A DNA stretch of 64,000 nt from Halorubrum persicum (GTDB taxonomy: Archaea > Halobacteriota > Halobacteria > Halobacteriales > Haloferacaceae). Shown here piece after piece: positions 25,675 to 35,193 of the stretch. Both the position numbers and the translations under genes were made by a program. The stretch is from NCBI RefSeq assembly GCF_002727125.1, contig NZ_NHOA01000113.1, forward strand, positions 35,778 to 99,777, given 5' to 3'. How positions within the stretch are numbered: position 1 is the first letter of the stretch; the number at the start of each line of letters is the position of its first letter. The notes under the pieces are model-generated. The model saw only the letters and a list, made by a program, of their open reading frames with translations, searched no databases and was not told where the DNA came from.

Positions 25675-25794
25675 TGGTGACACCCACTACGTGGTTCAAT
25701 CGAGTCAACGAGCTTGTCTTTAGCTGGATATAGGCGATGAACTACCCCAAACGATGATTTGTCCATACAGGGACGTATCGTCTTGACATCCTCC

Positions 25795-27174
25795 CCGCGC
25801 TGAACAGTAGTTGCCGAACCTGACTGAGGCTCTTGATGCTGGGCTGTGTTGGTCAACAGATGATCCAGACAGCTGAGGCGAAACAGGTTTGCCGTGCTGC
25901 GTCGACGGTGCTGTTCCCAGAGCTCGAATTCGGCGTGAAACCGTGTGGGAAGTACACGAGAGAGGATTTCCAAGAAATCCTCTCTCGGATTGCGTTTGAT
26001 CAGGAGTTCGCAAATACGGATGGGAAAACGCTCCAGCTTGATCGTGACGAGCACGTCGATATCACCGCTACGGCGCGTAATTCGCTCGCTAAATCGCTGC
26101 TGTATCACTTGCGCAATCTCTCTACAGACGCCATCACCGACCAGTTCGATGGCGTCCGAGATCGAGTGTTCGAAGTCCTCCGGTCTCAGCGCCGACTTCC
26201 CGCGTTCGTCGATGTTGCCATCGATCTCCACGAGTGGCGCTTCTACGGATCTGCCGACACTGACCACGTCCTAACCACGTACCCAGATCTCGGAACGAAC
26301 AAGGCGTTTTGCTTCGCAACATTGTGTATCGTCGCTCCTCGCACGCGATTTACGCTTGCGGTAGTCCCGATGGACGCGAACGGCTTTCGCGCCAAGCGCG
26401 AAGCCGTTCGTTCCTTGCTCGAGACAGCCAAACAGTATGTCTCCATTCGATACGTCTACCTCGACCGTGGATTCTACCAAGTCCACGTCGTCGCAGAGTT
26501 AGAACAGCAGGATGTCGAGTATATCGTGCGTGCGCGTCCGAGTAGTGGAATGAAAGACCGTCTCAGCGCCGGCGCTGAGACGGTTGCTGACGAGTACACG
26601 ATGCAGCGAAAGCGCAAACCAACAGCGTCGGTAGATGTCACAGTCTTCGCGGTTCCGCACCGCACAAGCGAAGACGAGCACGTCTGGTTCGTGACGAATT
26701 TAGATGTGGACTCATCGACAGCAAGAGCATACGCGGCGGCATTCCGCCGCCGCTGGGGGATCGAAACGTCATATCGACAGCTCGGCGATTTCCTCCCGAG
26801 AACGTCATCGCCGACGTTCTCGGTAAGACTGTTCTACTTTCTGTTCGCGGTGTCGTTGTACAATCTGTGGGTGTTAGCCAACGTGTTAGCTTCAGCTGAA
26901 ACAGTTCCAGAGACACCGCAGATATCAACACGGATCTTCCGTAGGTTCGTTCTCTCAACAGACTACGGCTGAGTTCACACTCGACTCTGACCGGGATGAC
27001 CGGTGAGTACGCCTTATTGCGGAGAAGCATCGCCCGGAAACGCCGCTAACGCGGCGTTCCCTCTCTCTCACTGAATCTGTCACAGCAAAAATCCGCTACG
27101 ATCGTGAAATGTGCGAACCCAACAGCTCGGTTAGTACGGAACGAGATTTGATTCGGCAACTACTGTAAAGCGCG
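25795..27174 (+). mobile_element. ISH3/IS4-type insertion sequence
   Basis: The ends are imperfect inverted repeats: CCGCGCTGAACAGTAGTTGC (from 25795) and, inverted, GGCAACTACTGTAAAGCGCG (ending 27174), matching over about 20 of 24 bases. The 1380-base length suits ISH3-family elements, which are near 1.4 kb. I could not find a clear target duplication. A hairpin (AACGCCGCTAACGCGGCGTT, about 27039-27058) lies between the transposase and the right end. Confidence 0.75.
25833..26972 (+). CDS. ISH3/IS4-like DDE transposase
   Basis: A 379-residue transposase with a full DDE set: D131 (VAIDLHEWRFYG), D211 (VYLDRGFYQVHVV) and E311 in the YREK-like RRRWGIETSYRQL. The N-terminal helical region and C-terminal RLFYFLFAVSLYNLWVLANV are standard. 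The first ATG is followed by a second at residue 10; either could be the start. Uninterrupted by stops and flanked by inverted repeats, so the element may still be active. Confidence 0.85.
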   Translation: MMLGCVGQQMIQTAEAKQVCRAASTVLFPELEFGVKPCGKYTREDFQEILSRIAFDQEFANTDGKTLQLDRDEHVDITATARNSLAKSLLYHLRNLSTDAITDQFDGVRDRVFEVLRSQRRLPAFVDVAIDLHEWRFYGSADTDHVLTTYPDLGTNKAFCFATLCIVAPRTRFTLAVVPMDANGFRAKREAVRSLLETAKQYVSIRYVYLDRGFYQVHVVAELEQQDVEYIVRARPSSGMKDRLSAGAETVADEYTMQRKRKPTASVDVTVFAVPHRTSEDEHVWFVTNLDVDSSTARAYAAAFRRRWGIETSYRQLGDFLPRTSSPTFSVRLFYFLFAVSLYNLWVLANVLASAETVPETPQISTRIFRRFVLSTDYG

Positions 27175-27258
27175 AGGCTTTCTCCTCCATTCTCCGTAAC
27201 CATCCCAAGTCAGCGTGCGGTGCCGTGAGAATCGGTGATCTTCAGCGTGAGGGGAATG

Positions 27259-28428
27259 TCAAGTGGAAAGTTTGGACGGTGCCTGCTCGCTGGTGGATTG
27301 TCGTGACTCAGAGTGATAGAGCGCCTCGCCTGTTTCAGCATCGAATAAGTGGAGACGCGCGGGGTCGTAGGTGACTGACACCGTCTCGCCAGCAGTAACT
27401 TGGGTTCGTGGTTCTGCCTGAATGTTACATGACGTGCTACCAATTGAACAGTGGAGGAGCAGACTGTCTCCAAGCGGTTCCCGTACGTTCACTTCCGCGT
27501 TGATAGTCGGTAACTGGCCATCCGTCTGTGCATCCGAGAGGTGAAGATCTTCGGGTCGGATACCAAGGATCGCACGCTGACCATCGATGACTTGTACGTC
27601 ACCTACCCCATTCTGGTTCGACTTGAGCTGGTCGGTGCCGGAGGGGAGGGGAATCTCAAATGTTTCGTGGACAGCGCGTCCGTCTTGGATCTCAACGGGA
27701 ATCATGTTCATCGCTGGATCGCCAATAAACTCTGCGACGAATCGATTCGCCGGGAAGTCGTACAGGACCTGTGGCTCGTCAACCTGCATGATTTGCCCAT
27801 CATTCATGACGACGACTCGCTCCCCAAGCGTCATCGCTTCTGTCTGGTCGTGGGTGACGTAAACTGTCGTTGTCTCTAGCGTGGAGTGGAGCCGAGCCAG
27901 TTCCGCACGCATCTGGATCCGGAGTTTTGCATCAAGATTACTGAGCGGTTCGTCCATCAGGAACGCATCTGGGTCACGAACGATGGCGCGGCCGAGCGCC
28001 ACGCGTTGCCGTTCACCACCGGACATCGCATCGGGCTTTCGATCGAGAAGATCAGCGATATCAAGGGTATCGGCCGCCTCTGTTACGCGACGATCAATTT
28101 CTTCGTCGGTGAAATCACCGCTCGATTTCATTCCAAAGGTGATATTGCGTCGCCCGGTCATATGCGGGTACAACGCGTAGTTTTGGAACACCATCGCGAC
28201 GTTCCGATCCTTTGGCTCGACGGTGGTGACGTCTTGACCGTTCATCTCGATTCGACCGTCGGTTGTCGATTCAAGACCGGCGAGTAAACGTAGTGTCGTG
28301 CTTTTGCCGCATCCGCTCGGCCCGACAATCACGAGGAACTCACCGTGGTTGATCTCAAGATCGATTCCGTTGACGGCAACGACATCGTCGAATTCCTTGC
28401 GCAGGTTCTGTAGTGTTACGGTTGTCAT
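27259..28428 (-). CDS. ugpC: ABC transporter ATP-binding protein, UgpC/MalK type
   Basis: A 389-residue cytoplasmic ATPase: Walker A GPSGCGKST at 36-44, a Q-loop in MVFQNYALYPHMT, signature MSGGERQRVALGRA, Walker B AFLMDEPLSNLDAK, and switch VYVTHDQTEAM. The C-terminal 130 residues are the MalK/UgpC regulatory OB domain (RAILGIRPEDLHL). It powers uptake through the UgpA/UgpE pore encoded just upstream on the same strand (2-base gap). With the lipoprotein at 30218-31576 and glpQ at 32556 the substrate is most likely glycerol-3-phosphate or glycerophosphodiesters; a sugar cannot be excluded from sequence alone. Confidence 0.9.
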   Translation of the reverse strand: MTTVTLQNLRKEFDDVVAVNGIDLEINHGEFLVIVGPSGCGKSTTLRLLAGLESTTDGRIEMNGQDVTTVEPKDRNVAMVFQNYALYPHMTGRRNITFGMKSSGDFTDEEIDRRVTEAADTLDIADLLDRKPDAMSGGERQRVALGRAIVRDPDAFLMDEPLSNLDAKLRIQMRAELARLHSTLETTTVYVTHDQTEAMTLGERVVVMNDGQIMQVDEPQVLYDFPANRFVAEFIGDPAMNMIPVEIQDGRAVHETFEIPLPSGTDQLKSNQNGVGDVQVIDGQRAILGIRPEDLHLSDAQTDGQLPTINAEVNVREPLGDSLLLHCSIGSTSCNIQAEPRTQVTAGETVSVTYDPARLHLFDAETGEALYHSESRQSTSEQAPSKLST

Positions 28429-28430
28429 CG

Positions 28431-29324
28431 TTATTTTTGTTGGATGCTAAACGTCTCCAGTAGCGGTTTGCGGAACACGATCATCAACAGCAGCGGCGGT
28501 AGCAGGGTCAACGTTGAACCGGCCATCACGAGCGACCATGAGAGCTGTCCGCCTTGTACGTCGCCTTGAAGCAGTTGTAAACCGACCTGTGCGACCTGAT
28601 TCGCCTCCGAATCAATGATAATCAGCGGCCAGAGGTACTGATTCCACGCATAGACAAACATGATGATCGAGACGCCAACGAGGACGCCTTTCGACATCGG
28701 TATCAGCACGAACAACATGAACCGGAGTGGACCGACACCGTCGAGTTTCGCCGTTTCGACGATTGAAGTCGGGATTGAGAGAAAGTGCTGACGCAGGATG
28801 AACACTGTCGTGGCGCTGGCGATGTACGGCACGGTGATTGCGAGGATGGTGTTACTCCACCCGAGGTCGTTCATCAACTGGAACAGCGGAATAAACCGCA
28901 CGGGGACCGGCAACAGCAGTGTGAACAGAATGAACAGGAACACGAGGTCTTTGTACGGGACGCGGTAGTAGACGATCGCCATCGCTGCGAATACCGATAC
29001 AACGAGCTTCCCGACAACGATAACGACCGACATTGCCAGCGAGTTCCACATGAAGCGTCCGAACTGGTAATCAACCAGCGCCTCACGGTAGTTTTCGACA
29101 GCATAGCTTCCCGGGAGGAGGTCACCAAGGCTCGTGACCACACCCGTCTGTTTGGTGCTGACAATTACTGCAACGGCAATTGGAAATACCACTGCGAACA
29201 CGAGCAGCCACAGCTGGAGATGTGTCCCCGGCTTCGCGTCGTACGTGGTTTTAGTTACGTTGTCGCCACGGAGCGAGTCAGCGCGGCGTTTCGCGTATTG
29301 GAGTAGCTCACCCATGTTAGGCAC
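28431..29324 (-). CDS. ugpE: ABC transporter permease, UgpE/MalG type
   Basis: A 297-residue membrane protein with six predicted helices; the first is QLWLLVFAVVFPIAVAVIVS. The coupling EAA loop reads ETAKLDGVGPLRFMLFVLIP, where it contacts UgpC. MalG-type permeases end with a short cytoplasmic tail (KPLLETFSIQQK), as here. It overlaps the end of ugpA by 8 bases and ends 2 bases before ugpC, so the order of transcription is ugpB-ugpA-ugpE-ugpC. Confidence 0.88.
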   Translation of the reverse strand: MPNMGELLQYAKRRADSLRGDNVTKTTYDAKPGTHLQLWLLVFAVVFPIAVAVIVSTKQTGVVTSLGDLLPGSYAVENYREALVDYQFGRFMWNSLAMSVVIVVGKLVVSVFAAMAIVYYRVPYKDLVFLFILFTLLLPVPVRFIPLFQLMNDLGWSNTILAITVPYIASATTVFILRQHFLSIPTSIVETAKLDGVGPLRFMLFVLIPMSKGVLVGVSIIMFVYAWNQYLWPLIIIDSEANQVAQVGLQLLQGDVQGGQLSWSLVMAGSTLTLLPPLLLMIVFRKPLLETFSIQQK

Positions 29325-30201
29325 CGTAATAGGAGTATTCGTCTGTTACCCGGAACTGTACGAACATTAACACGCCAACGAGTAGGAACAACACGACAGA
29401 CTTGGCGGACGCAACGCCGAAGTTGAAGAAGGAGAACCCCTCTTGATACAGGTCGAAGATTAGGATGTTCGTGGCGTTCGAGGGGCCGCCGCTCGTAAGC
29501 AGATCGACGAACGCGAACGTACTAAAGAACGCGTAGATGGTATTGATGATCACGAGGAAAAATAGAGTCGGCGTCATGATCGGCACGTACACTGACACGA
29601 GCCGCCGGAGTCCGGTGACACCGTCAAGCTCTGCTGTCTCGGTCAAGGTGTTCGGGACGTTGTTCATCGCTGCGATCATGAAGATCACATTATATCCGAT
29701 TTGTTTCCATATCGCTGCGAGCGCGACGACGACGAACGCCTGTGGACCGTTATTGAACCAGTTGACGTCAACCCCAACCGCTTCGATCGGACCGGTCAAC
29801 ACACCAAGCGTCGGATGTGCGATGAACAGGAATACGAGTGCGCCGACGGCGGGTGGGAGTGCATACGGCCAGATCACGGAAATCAAATACAGCCCCTGTC
29901 CTGTGTCAACCTCATGAATGAGGAACGTAAGATACAGCGACACGGCGATGACGCCGACCACCACAACGGCGGCAAAGAGTATTGAAAGGAGTAAGCTTGA
30001 GTGATACCCCGGGTCGGTGAGGAGCGTGACGTAGTTTTCGAGGGCGACAAACTCGTCGCCTTGACCGAAACTGGAGTCAAAGAAGCTCGTACGGACAGCA
30101 AGCGCTGTTGGGTAATACAGAAAGACAACCGAGACGAGTAGCGTTGGCAACAGCAGCAGTCCGGACTGGATCCGACTGTCAAAAATTTCGCGTGTGGACA
30201 T
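29317..30201 (-). CDS. ugpA: ABC transporter permease, UgpA/MalF type
   Basis: A 294-residue six-helix permease. The start at 30201 (MSTREIFDSRIQSGLLLLPT) is chosen because the longer frame adds an unrelated basic tail and would overlap ugpB. The EAA coupling loop is ETAELDGVTGLRRLVSVYVP. It pairs with UgpE to form the membrane channel. It lies 16 bases after the ugpB stop. Confidence 0.88.
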   Translation of the reverse strand: MSTREIFDSRIQSGLLLLPTLLVSVVFLYYPTALAVRTSFFDSSFGQGDEFVALENYVTLLTDPGYHSSLLLSILFAAVVVVGVIAVSLYLTFLIHEVDTGQGLYLISVIWPYALPPAVGALVFLFIAHPTLGVLTGPIEAVGVDVNWFNNGPQAFVVVALAAIWKQIGYNVIFMIAAMNNVPNTLTETAELDGVTGLRRLVSVYVPIMTPTLFFLVIINTIYAFFSTFAFVDLLTSGGPSNATNILIFDLYQEGFSFFNFGVASAKSVVLFLLVGVLMFVQFRVTDEYSYYGA

Positions 30202-30217
30202 ACGTGTAGCTCCGCGG

Positions 30218-31576
30218 TCAGTTGTAGTACTCGGACAGCACGCTGTCGACTTCCGTTTTGAGTGCCTCAATCTCGGCGTCGATATTGTCTGCGTTCAGGA
30301 TGTCGACCGACTTATTCTGGATGACCGTTTGAACGTTCCGCGCTGGGCCGAGAAGCGCCCGTTTTGTTGCCGGGTTGCTTGCGTCACCGTTCTGGAGCTG
30401 GTCAAGCGCTACGCTGTACATCGGATTCTCTTCGAACCAGCCCTCTTCACGAAGCGCATCGACTGACGGCTGCGTTATTGGGTAATATCCCGATCCTTTG
30501 TGCCACTCGGTTTGGACCGCTGGCTGAGACATGTATTCGAGTAGCTGTCCAATTTCGGTGTATCGGTCCTCGGGAAGCCCATCAGGAACGTAGAAGGAGG
30601 CACCGCCGATCACAGGGCCAACACGAGTGTCGCTGATGCTTGGGTACGGCGCGGCGTCGACGGTGAAATCCTCGGAGTCGGCGATGAGCCCGGCGACCGA
30701 GGCAGTGCTTGTCAACACCATCGCGGCCTCCTGTTCGATAAACAGCGAGGTTGCTTCACCCCACGCCTCGATTCCCGGGTTGGTGTAGAGGTCGTCGTCG
30801 GCCATACCCTTCCACCACTCGTAGAGGTCGTAGGTGGCCTCAGGAGTTCGGAACTCCGATGGTTCTCCAGCGTGGCCGTTTTCGGCGTCTGTCAGCAACT
30901 CACCTTCGAACCCGTACCACGTCTCGACGAACCAGACGTGGTTCGGCCACGTAATCCCGTATTGTGTCACGCCTTGGTCGACGAGCTGTTCCGATGCACT
31001 GCGAACCTCAGCCAGCGTCTGTGGCGGATTGTCGGGATCAAGCCCGGCCTCTTCGAAGGCGTCCCGGTTGATGTACATGATCGCATTTGAGTTGTTGAAC
31101 GGAAGCGAGGCGAGCTCGCCGTCAACAGTGAAAAACTCGGCGACGTTATCGAGGAAGATGTCGGCGTCGAAGTCGTCGGGAAGGATCTCTTCGACAGGCC
31201 GTACCTGATCCGTGTCGAGTACTTGTTGTGCGAACAGGGAGTCGACTTGCAGCATGTCCGAGACGTTCCCGGAATCGAACGCTGAAAGGGTGTTTGTCAG
31301 GACGTTCTCATAGGAATCCTGAAACTCCATATTCACGCCGATCCCAGACTGTTCTTCGAAGTCTGCAGCGATCTGATCGAGGGTTTCTCCGTTGGTTCCC
31401 CCCATCGCGTGCCAAACGGTAAGCTCCTCTGCGATCGGCGAAAACTGTGCGCTGCTCCCGCCGTCGTTTCCACCCAAACACCCGGCGAGACCAGTTGCTG
31501 CAGCAAGCGCGGCCCCGGTGGTCGTGAGTGTATTTCGACGTGAGATCCCAGTCGACTCCTCGGCATCTGGTGCCAT
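30218..31576 (-). CDS. ugpB: Substrate-binding lipoprotein, UgpB type
   Basis: A 452-residue secreted binding protein. The N-terminus has a Tat motif (SRRN, residues 12-15), a hydrophobic stretch and a lipobox ending LAGC with C33, so it is exported folded and lipid-anchored on the outer face. The mature part opens EELTVWHAMGGTNGETLDQI, the UgpB-like start. Start at 31576; an ATG six codons earlier is possible. First gene of the ugp operon, transcribed leftward. Likely ligand: glycerol-3-phosphate or glycerophosphocholine-type compounds, from family and the glpQ neighbour. Confidence 0.88.
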   Translation of the reverse strand: MAPDAEESTGISRRNTLTTTGAALAAATGLAGCLGGNDGGSSAQFSPIAEELTVWHAMGGTNGETLDQIAADFEEQSGIGVNMEFQDSYENVLTNTLSAFDSGNVSDMLQVDSLFAQQVLDTDQVRPVEEILPDDFDADIFLDNVAEFFTVDGELASLPFNNSNAIMYINRDAFEEAGLDPDNPPQTLAEVRSASEQLVDQGVTQYGITWPNHVWFVETWYGFEGELLTDAENGHAGEPSEFRTPEATYDLYEWWKGMADDDLYTNPGIEAWGEATSLFIEQEAAMVLTSTASVAGLIADSEDFTVDAAPYPSISDTRVGPVIGGASFYVPDGLPEDRYTEIGQLLEYMSQPAVQTEWHKGSGYYPITQPSVDALREEGWFEENPMYSVALDQLQNGDASNPATKRALLGPARNVQTVIQNKSVDILNADNIDAEIEALKTEVDSVLSEYYN

Positions 31577-31715
31577 ACATGTCTGCGTATCCAAACATCA
31601 GTCATAACCGCTGCTAATAGTTCTATACGCCCGTATAGGTTACCTAAGTGGGATATATATTACTCCGCAACACTCGGTGGTAATTGCGAGTGATCTGGAT
31701 TGTTAGGCTGTGTTG

Positions 31716-31755
31716 GCTCTGTTGAAATCCTCAGAAAGTGATATAATCCAACCCG
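31716..31755. repeat. IS-end footprint
   Basis: GGCTCTGTTGAAATCCTCAG matches the style of terminal sequences of haloarchaeal IS5-group elements. Related strings occur near 33789, 46258, 4378 and 24970. No transposase is attached here. Confidence 0.4.
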
Positions 31756-31776
31756 GTTGCGGTCAATACAGAGGAC

Positions 31777-32022
31777 TCACGAACCGTTCAGTACGGTGGA
31801 TGTGTGTGTTCCATCGACGATGATCTTATCATTACCTGTAACTTCTACGACATGATTTGGTGTCTCGAATTGTAAGCGCCAAGCGTCGCTTTCGTGATTC
31901 ACCAAATCCTGTATCGCGTCTGTTGCCACATGGCGTTGGAGGGAAATATCCAGCTTCATCGGATCAACTCCCTCTTCACCGGCGATGGCTCCGATGATTT
32001 GATTAAGGACAGTCTGATCCAT
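31777..32022 (-). CDS. HalOD1 output-domain protein
   Basis: An 81-residue protein from the ATG at 32022 (MDQTVLNQIIGAIAGEEGVD). It matches the halobacterial output domain 1: an N-terminal helix, a LDISLQRHVATDAIQDLVNH segment, then strands ending VTGNDKIIVDGT. These domains occur fused to haloarchaeal response regulators or as single small proteins; the standalone form has no established function. The 94-residue version with an earlier ATG lacks support. Confidence 0.7.
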   Translation of the reverse strand: MDQTVLNQIIGAIAGEEGVDPMKLDISLQRHVATDAIQDLVNHESDAWRLQFETPNHVVEVTGNDKIIVDGTHTSTVLNGS

Positions 32023-32198
32023 AGGAGATATTTGCTGACTCCACGGGAAGAATCTATCCATTACGTAAGCGCGATATTACGATCAGTTCAACGGCGCAAC
32101 TCCGGAAGTATCGACCGTAGATCGTTCAGTACAGGTGGACAGGAGTGATTTCTGTCTTCGTTCGAGCGCAAAGCCAGCAGACATCAGACAACTGCGAC

Positions 32199-32363
32199 TC
32201 ACTTCAGGTGGATGATCGTGAGATCCCAGTCTGGCGTAGACTCATTAACATCAATAAGCTCATACCCACCAGTCACGGTCACACCGTTAAGATGCGCCCG
32301 CCGAACGAGTATGTCGAGTGAATCTTCTAACTCACTCTTCGTACTCGGAGAGTTGACCGTCAT
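32199..32363 (-). CDS. Very small HalOD1-associated-type protein
   Basis: A 54-residue minus-strand frame: MTVNSPSTKSELEDSLDILV, then RRAHLNGVTVTGGYELIDVN and DWDLTIIHLK. The pattern (short helix, glycine turn, strand, then PDWDL(T/E)I) is like small haloarchaeal proteins found next to HalOD1 proteins. It lies 176 bases upstream of the HalOD1 gene on the same strand. Third-position GC bias is weak, so confidence is moderate. Confidence 0.5.
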   Translation of the reverse strand: MTVNSPSTKSELEDSLDILVRRAHLNGVTVTGGYELIDVNESTPDWDLTIIHLK

Positions 32364-32555
32364 AGTATTAAGAGACACTCAATGCGGGTAAGACTGTGCC
32401 GGTGTACACCATGGTGACTTTATGAGTAATCGATGAGTCGGAATCTCGTAACGAACACAGTGGCCAATGGGCACTCTTCAGTGACCAGCTGTTTCAGATA
32501 ATAATAAGTCTGAAGAATAGGATTACAGCAGATCCGGCCATTACAAAACGACCGC

Positions 32556-33668
32556 TCACTCAGCCAGAAGGGTAGAATAGTCAGCAATCAACCCATCTAC
32601 GCCGGCTTCAATGAGACGATCCGCCTGATACCACGACTCGACGGTCCAGACGTTGACCGCGCGATCCTGAATCCGTGCCCTTCGCACGAGATTCGCATCA
32701 CCAAAGCGTGAATCGTCGAAAAACGGGGTCCCGCGGATCATCGCCACCGGTGGGTGAATTGCATCGGCGTCATACGCTTCGGCGATTGCGAGCCCGTCTT
32801 CAATTGACTCCCACAAGAGGGGCGCAACTGACGCCATTGACTGTTCTGATACGACAGCGAGTGCCGCTTCATAAAACGACGAAAAGATTACCTCGTGATC
32901 GTACCCCTCAACAATATCGACAACACGGGTAACAAACGGACGCCAAATCTCCTGTTGAGTTTCGAGTTCGTCACTAGTTAGTTTTTCATCGAAACGAAGT
33001 GCGGAACTTCCGGGATTTTTTAGTTCAATATTGACATCAACATCGTTCGGAATTGATTCCAGTACATCATCGAGCTTCGGCACCGTTTCCTCAGTTTGGA
33101 GTACTTTTGCACTCGTAACCGTTTCAGTACCCGTCTCCCAGACGACGCCCGAGGTATCGGTGAGGCCCATACCTGTCCCGTCACGACCGGCAAGGTGGTC
33201 GTCGTGAAACACCACGACATCACCGTCAGCTGTTGGTACCACATCAAGTTCGATCATATCAGCGCGCTCTCCAGACCCATCTTCACGAGTTGCTGCCCGC
33301 ACGGCAGCGAGGGTGTTTTCGGGATTTTCTCCCGCAAAGCCTCGATGGGCGATTAATGTCGGGTCTGCCGTCGGTTCAGGAGACTGCTGACCGGCAACTG
33401 TGTTGTTCCCACCGTCAGTTCGTGGTGGTAAAATCGATGTGATACCGACGGCTCCTGCTGCTACGGTCGCCGTTCCTAACAAGACGTTTCGCCGCCGCCA
33501 AGAGCCAAAGATCGTATGAGCCTCTGAGTTTCTACCTCGATTACCCTGCGGGGATTGGACCGGTGATATGAAACTCCATTTTGTTCGGAGATTACTAGAT
33601 GTTTTAGTACTCTGACTCACAATTGAGGTATTACGTTTCGGACAGCTCAAACGGGGATTGGTAGTCAT
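32556..33668 (-). CDS. glpQ: Glycerophosphodiester phosphodiesterase, Tat-exported
   Basis: A 370-residue protein. After a long polar N-terminus there is a Tat signal (GSWRRRNVLLG, R58-R60) and a hydrophobic stretch. The catalytic TIM barrel begins LIAHRGFAGENPENTL (H108, R109, E114), with IELDVVPTADGDVVVFHDDH giving the metal ligands and second histidine. The family splits glycerophosphodiesters into glycerol-3-phosphate and an alcohol; secretion would feed the UgpABCE importer 1 kb away. The signal is unusually far from the start (58 residues), so the true start may be a later non-ATG codon. Transcribed in the same direction as ugp but separated by small genes. Confidence 0.85.
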   Translation of the reverse strand: MTTNPRLSCPKRNTSIVSQSTKTSSNLRTKWSFISPVQSPQGNRGRNSEAHTIFGSWRRRNVLLGTATVAAGAVGITSILPPRTDGGNNTVAGQQSPEPTADPTLIAHRGFAGENPENTLAAVRAATREDGSGERADMIELDVVPTADGDVVVFHDDHLAGRDGTGMGLTDTSGVVWETGTETVTSAKVLQTEETVPKLDDVLESIPNDVDVNIELKNPGSSALRFDEKLTSDELETQQEIWRPFVTRVVDIVEGYDHEVIFSSFYEAALAVVSEQSMASVAPLLWESIEDGLAIAEAYDADAIHPPVAMIRGTPFFDDSRFGDANLVRRARIQDRAVNVWTVESWYQADRLIEAGVDGLIADYSTLLAE

Positions 33669-33788
33669 GACACTTTCAGGATGTGCCACGCAGATAGCTG
33701 CTGGTATGAGGACTATTGAGCAGTAAGTACATCTGATTTACAACCGTTCTGCTCCGCAATAGTACCGGCCATGCGGAGTACCAATAGT

Positions 33789-33825
33789 TCGGCTTTGTTG
33801 AGATCCTTGGGAATTGATAGGATCG
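33789..33825. repeat. IS-end footprint
   Basis: GGCTTTGTTGAGATCCTTGG resembles the sequence at 31716 and other IS5-group ends. The DNA around it (33690-33966) holds no gene. Confidence 0.35.
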
Positions 33826-33966
33826 GTGTGCGAGATACAGTAGATGGATGCAGCAGATGACGGCCTGATATTTCGTCCATTCGATGGTATATTGATTCGG
33901 TACGACAAGCGGGAGTTCGAACGCGTCGCGTTATGTTCATAAGACGGCGAGGGGAACAGGGGTGGC

Positions 33967-35193
33967 GTGTCGAGTGAGGACACTGCCGGTGATGCGACGA
34001 CGGCCGTGACGAGCGATCGCGCTCGCTGGGGGCTGCTCACGGGCGCGATTCTGATGTCCGTGTCGCTTGCCGCCTACGAACTCGTCCCGGCGAGCGTGAC
34101 GCCGCTCATTCGGGAGTCATTAGGGGTGAGCCCGTCGGAGGCCGGGCTCCTCGTGAGTGTCCTGTTCGGGACAGCAGTCCTCGCGAGCATTCCGGTTGGA
34201 ATCGTGCTTGACCGGACAAACTCCCGGTACGCCATCGCGGTGGCGGTTGGGCTGTTGCTCGTCGCCGGCGCGTGGGGGTGGCAGGCCGCGACCGCTGGCG
34301 CATACTGGTCACTTGTCGCCTCACGCGTTCTGGGTGGTGTCGCCTACGTCGTCGTCTGGAACGCGGGGATCGACATGGTCGGACGGTCGTTCGGTCCCGC
34401 GAGGCAGGGGACGGCCGTGGCCACGTTCACTGCGAGCGGGCCGGTCGGTTTCGCTATTGGGCAAGTTACTGGCCCTATTGTCGCCGAACAGTTTGGCTGG
34501 CCGGCGATCTTCCCGATTTTTACGGGTATCGCATGCGTGGGGTTGCTTATTTTCTGGCCAATGAGTCGCGGTGGTGGGCACGCGACCGGAACGTCAGCGC
34601 CGACGCTGACTGATCTCGGCCATGTCGTCACGAACCGCCGCGTCTGGATAGTTGGGCTCCTCGGCTTTCTCGGGTACGCGCTGTATCTGTTCGTCAACAG
34701 CTGGGCACCGTCGTATCTCACGGACGACCTGCAGTTGTCACTGGAGTTGAGCGGCGCGCTCGTCGCGCTGTTCCCGGCCGTGGGTGTGGTTTCGCGGGTG
34801 ACCGGCGGCGTCCTCTCGGATACCCTGTTCGGCGGTCGCCGCCGCCCGATTGTCCTGCTTTCGTTCCTCGTGGCGACGCCCGTCATCGCGGGGTTTACCG
34901 CGATTCGAACGGTCCCCGTCGTCGTCGGAGCGCTGCTCGTCGCCGGCTTCGCCGTCCAGCTTTGTCTCGGGCTCGTGTTCGCGTACGTCCGTGAACTGGT
35001 TGAGCCGGCCGTCGCCGCGACGGCCGTTGCCTTCCTCACGAGCGTCGGCCTCGCGGGGGCATTTATTTCACCCATCGCGGCCGGGCGACTCATCGACGCT
35101 ACGAACTACGAGACGGCCTTCCTCGTCGCTGGCGTCCTTGGAGTGCTTGGAGCGCTCTTAGCATGGTACGCGCCGGAGTCAGAATCGGCGTAA
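33967..35193 (+). CDS. Major facilitator superfamily transporter
   Basis: A 408-residue protein with 12 predicted membrane helices. After helix 2 comes the MFS signature-like GIVLDRTNSRYAI (G-x-x-x-D-R-x-x-x-R), with a related GGVLSDTLFGGRRRPI loop after helix 8. GTG start at 33967; the first helix begins WGLLTGAILMSVSLAAYELV. High GC and third-position bias match a core haloarchaeal gene. MFS carriers of this subgroup move organic anions or drugs; substrate unknown. No regulator is adjacent. Confidence 0.85.
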   Translation: MSSEDTAGDATTAVTSDRARWGLLTGAILMSVSLAAYELVPASVTPLIRESLGVSPSEAGLLVSVLFGTAVLASIPVGIVLDRTNSRYAIAVAVGLLLVAGAWGWQAATAGAYWSLVASRVLGGVAYVVVWNAGIDMVGRSFGPARQGTAVATFTASGPVGFAIGQVTGPIVAEQFGWPAIFPIFTGIACVGLLIFWPMSRGGGHATGTSAPTLTDLGHVVTNRRVWIVGLLGFLGYALYLFVNSWAPSYLTDDLQLSLELSGALVALFPAVGVVSRVTGGVLSDTLFGGRRRPIVLLSFLVATPVIAGFTAIRTVPVVVGALLVAGFAVQLCLGLVFAYVRELVEPAVAATAVAFLTSVGLAGAFISPIAAGRLIDATNYETAFLVAGVLGVLGALLAWYAPESESA

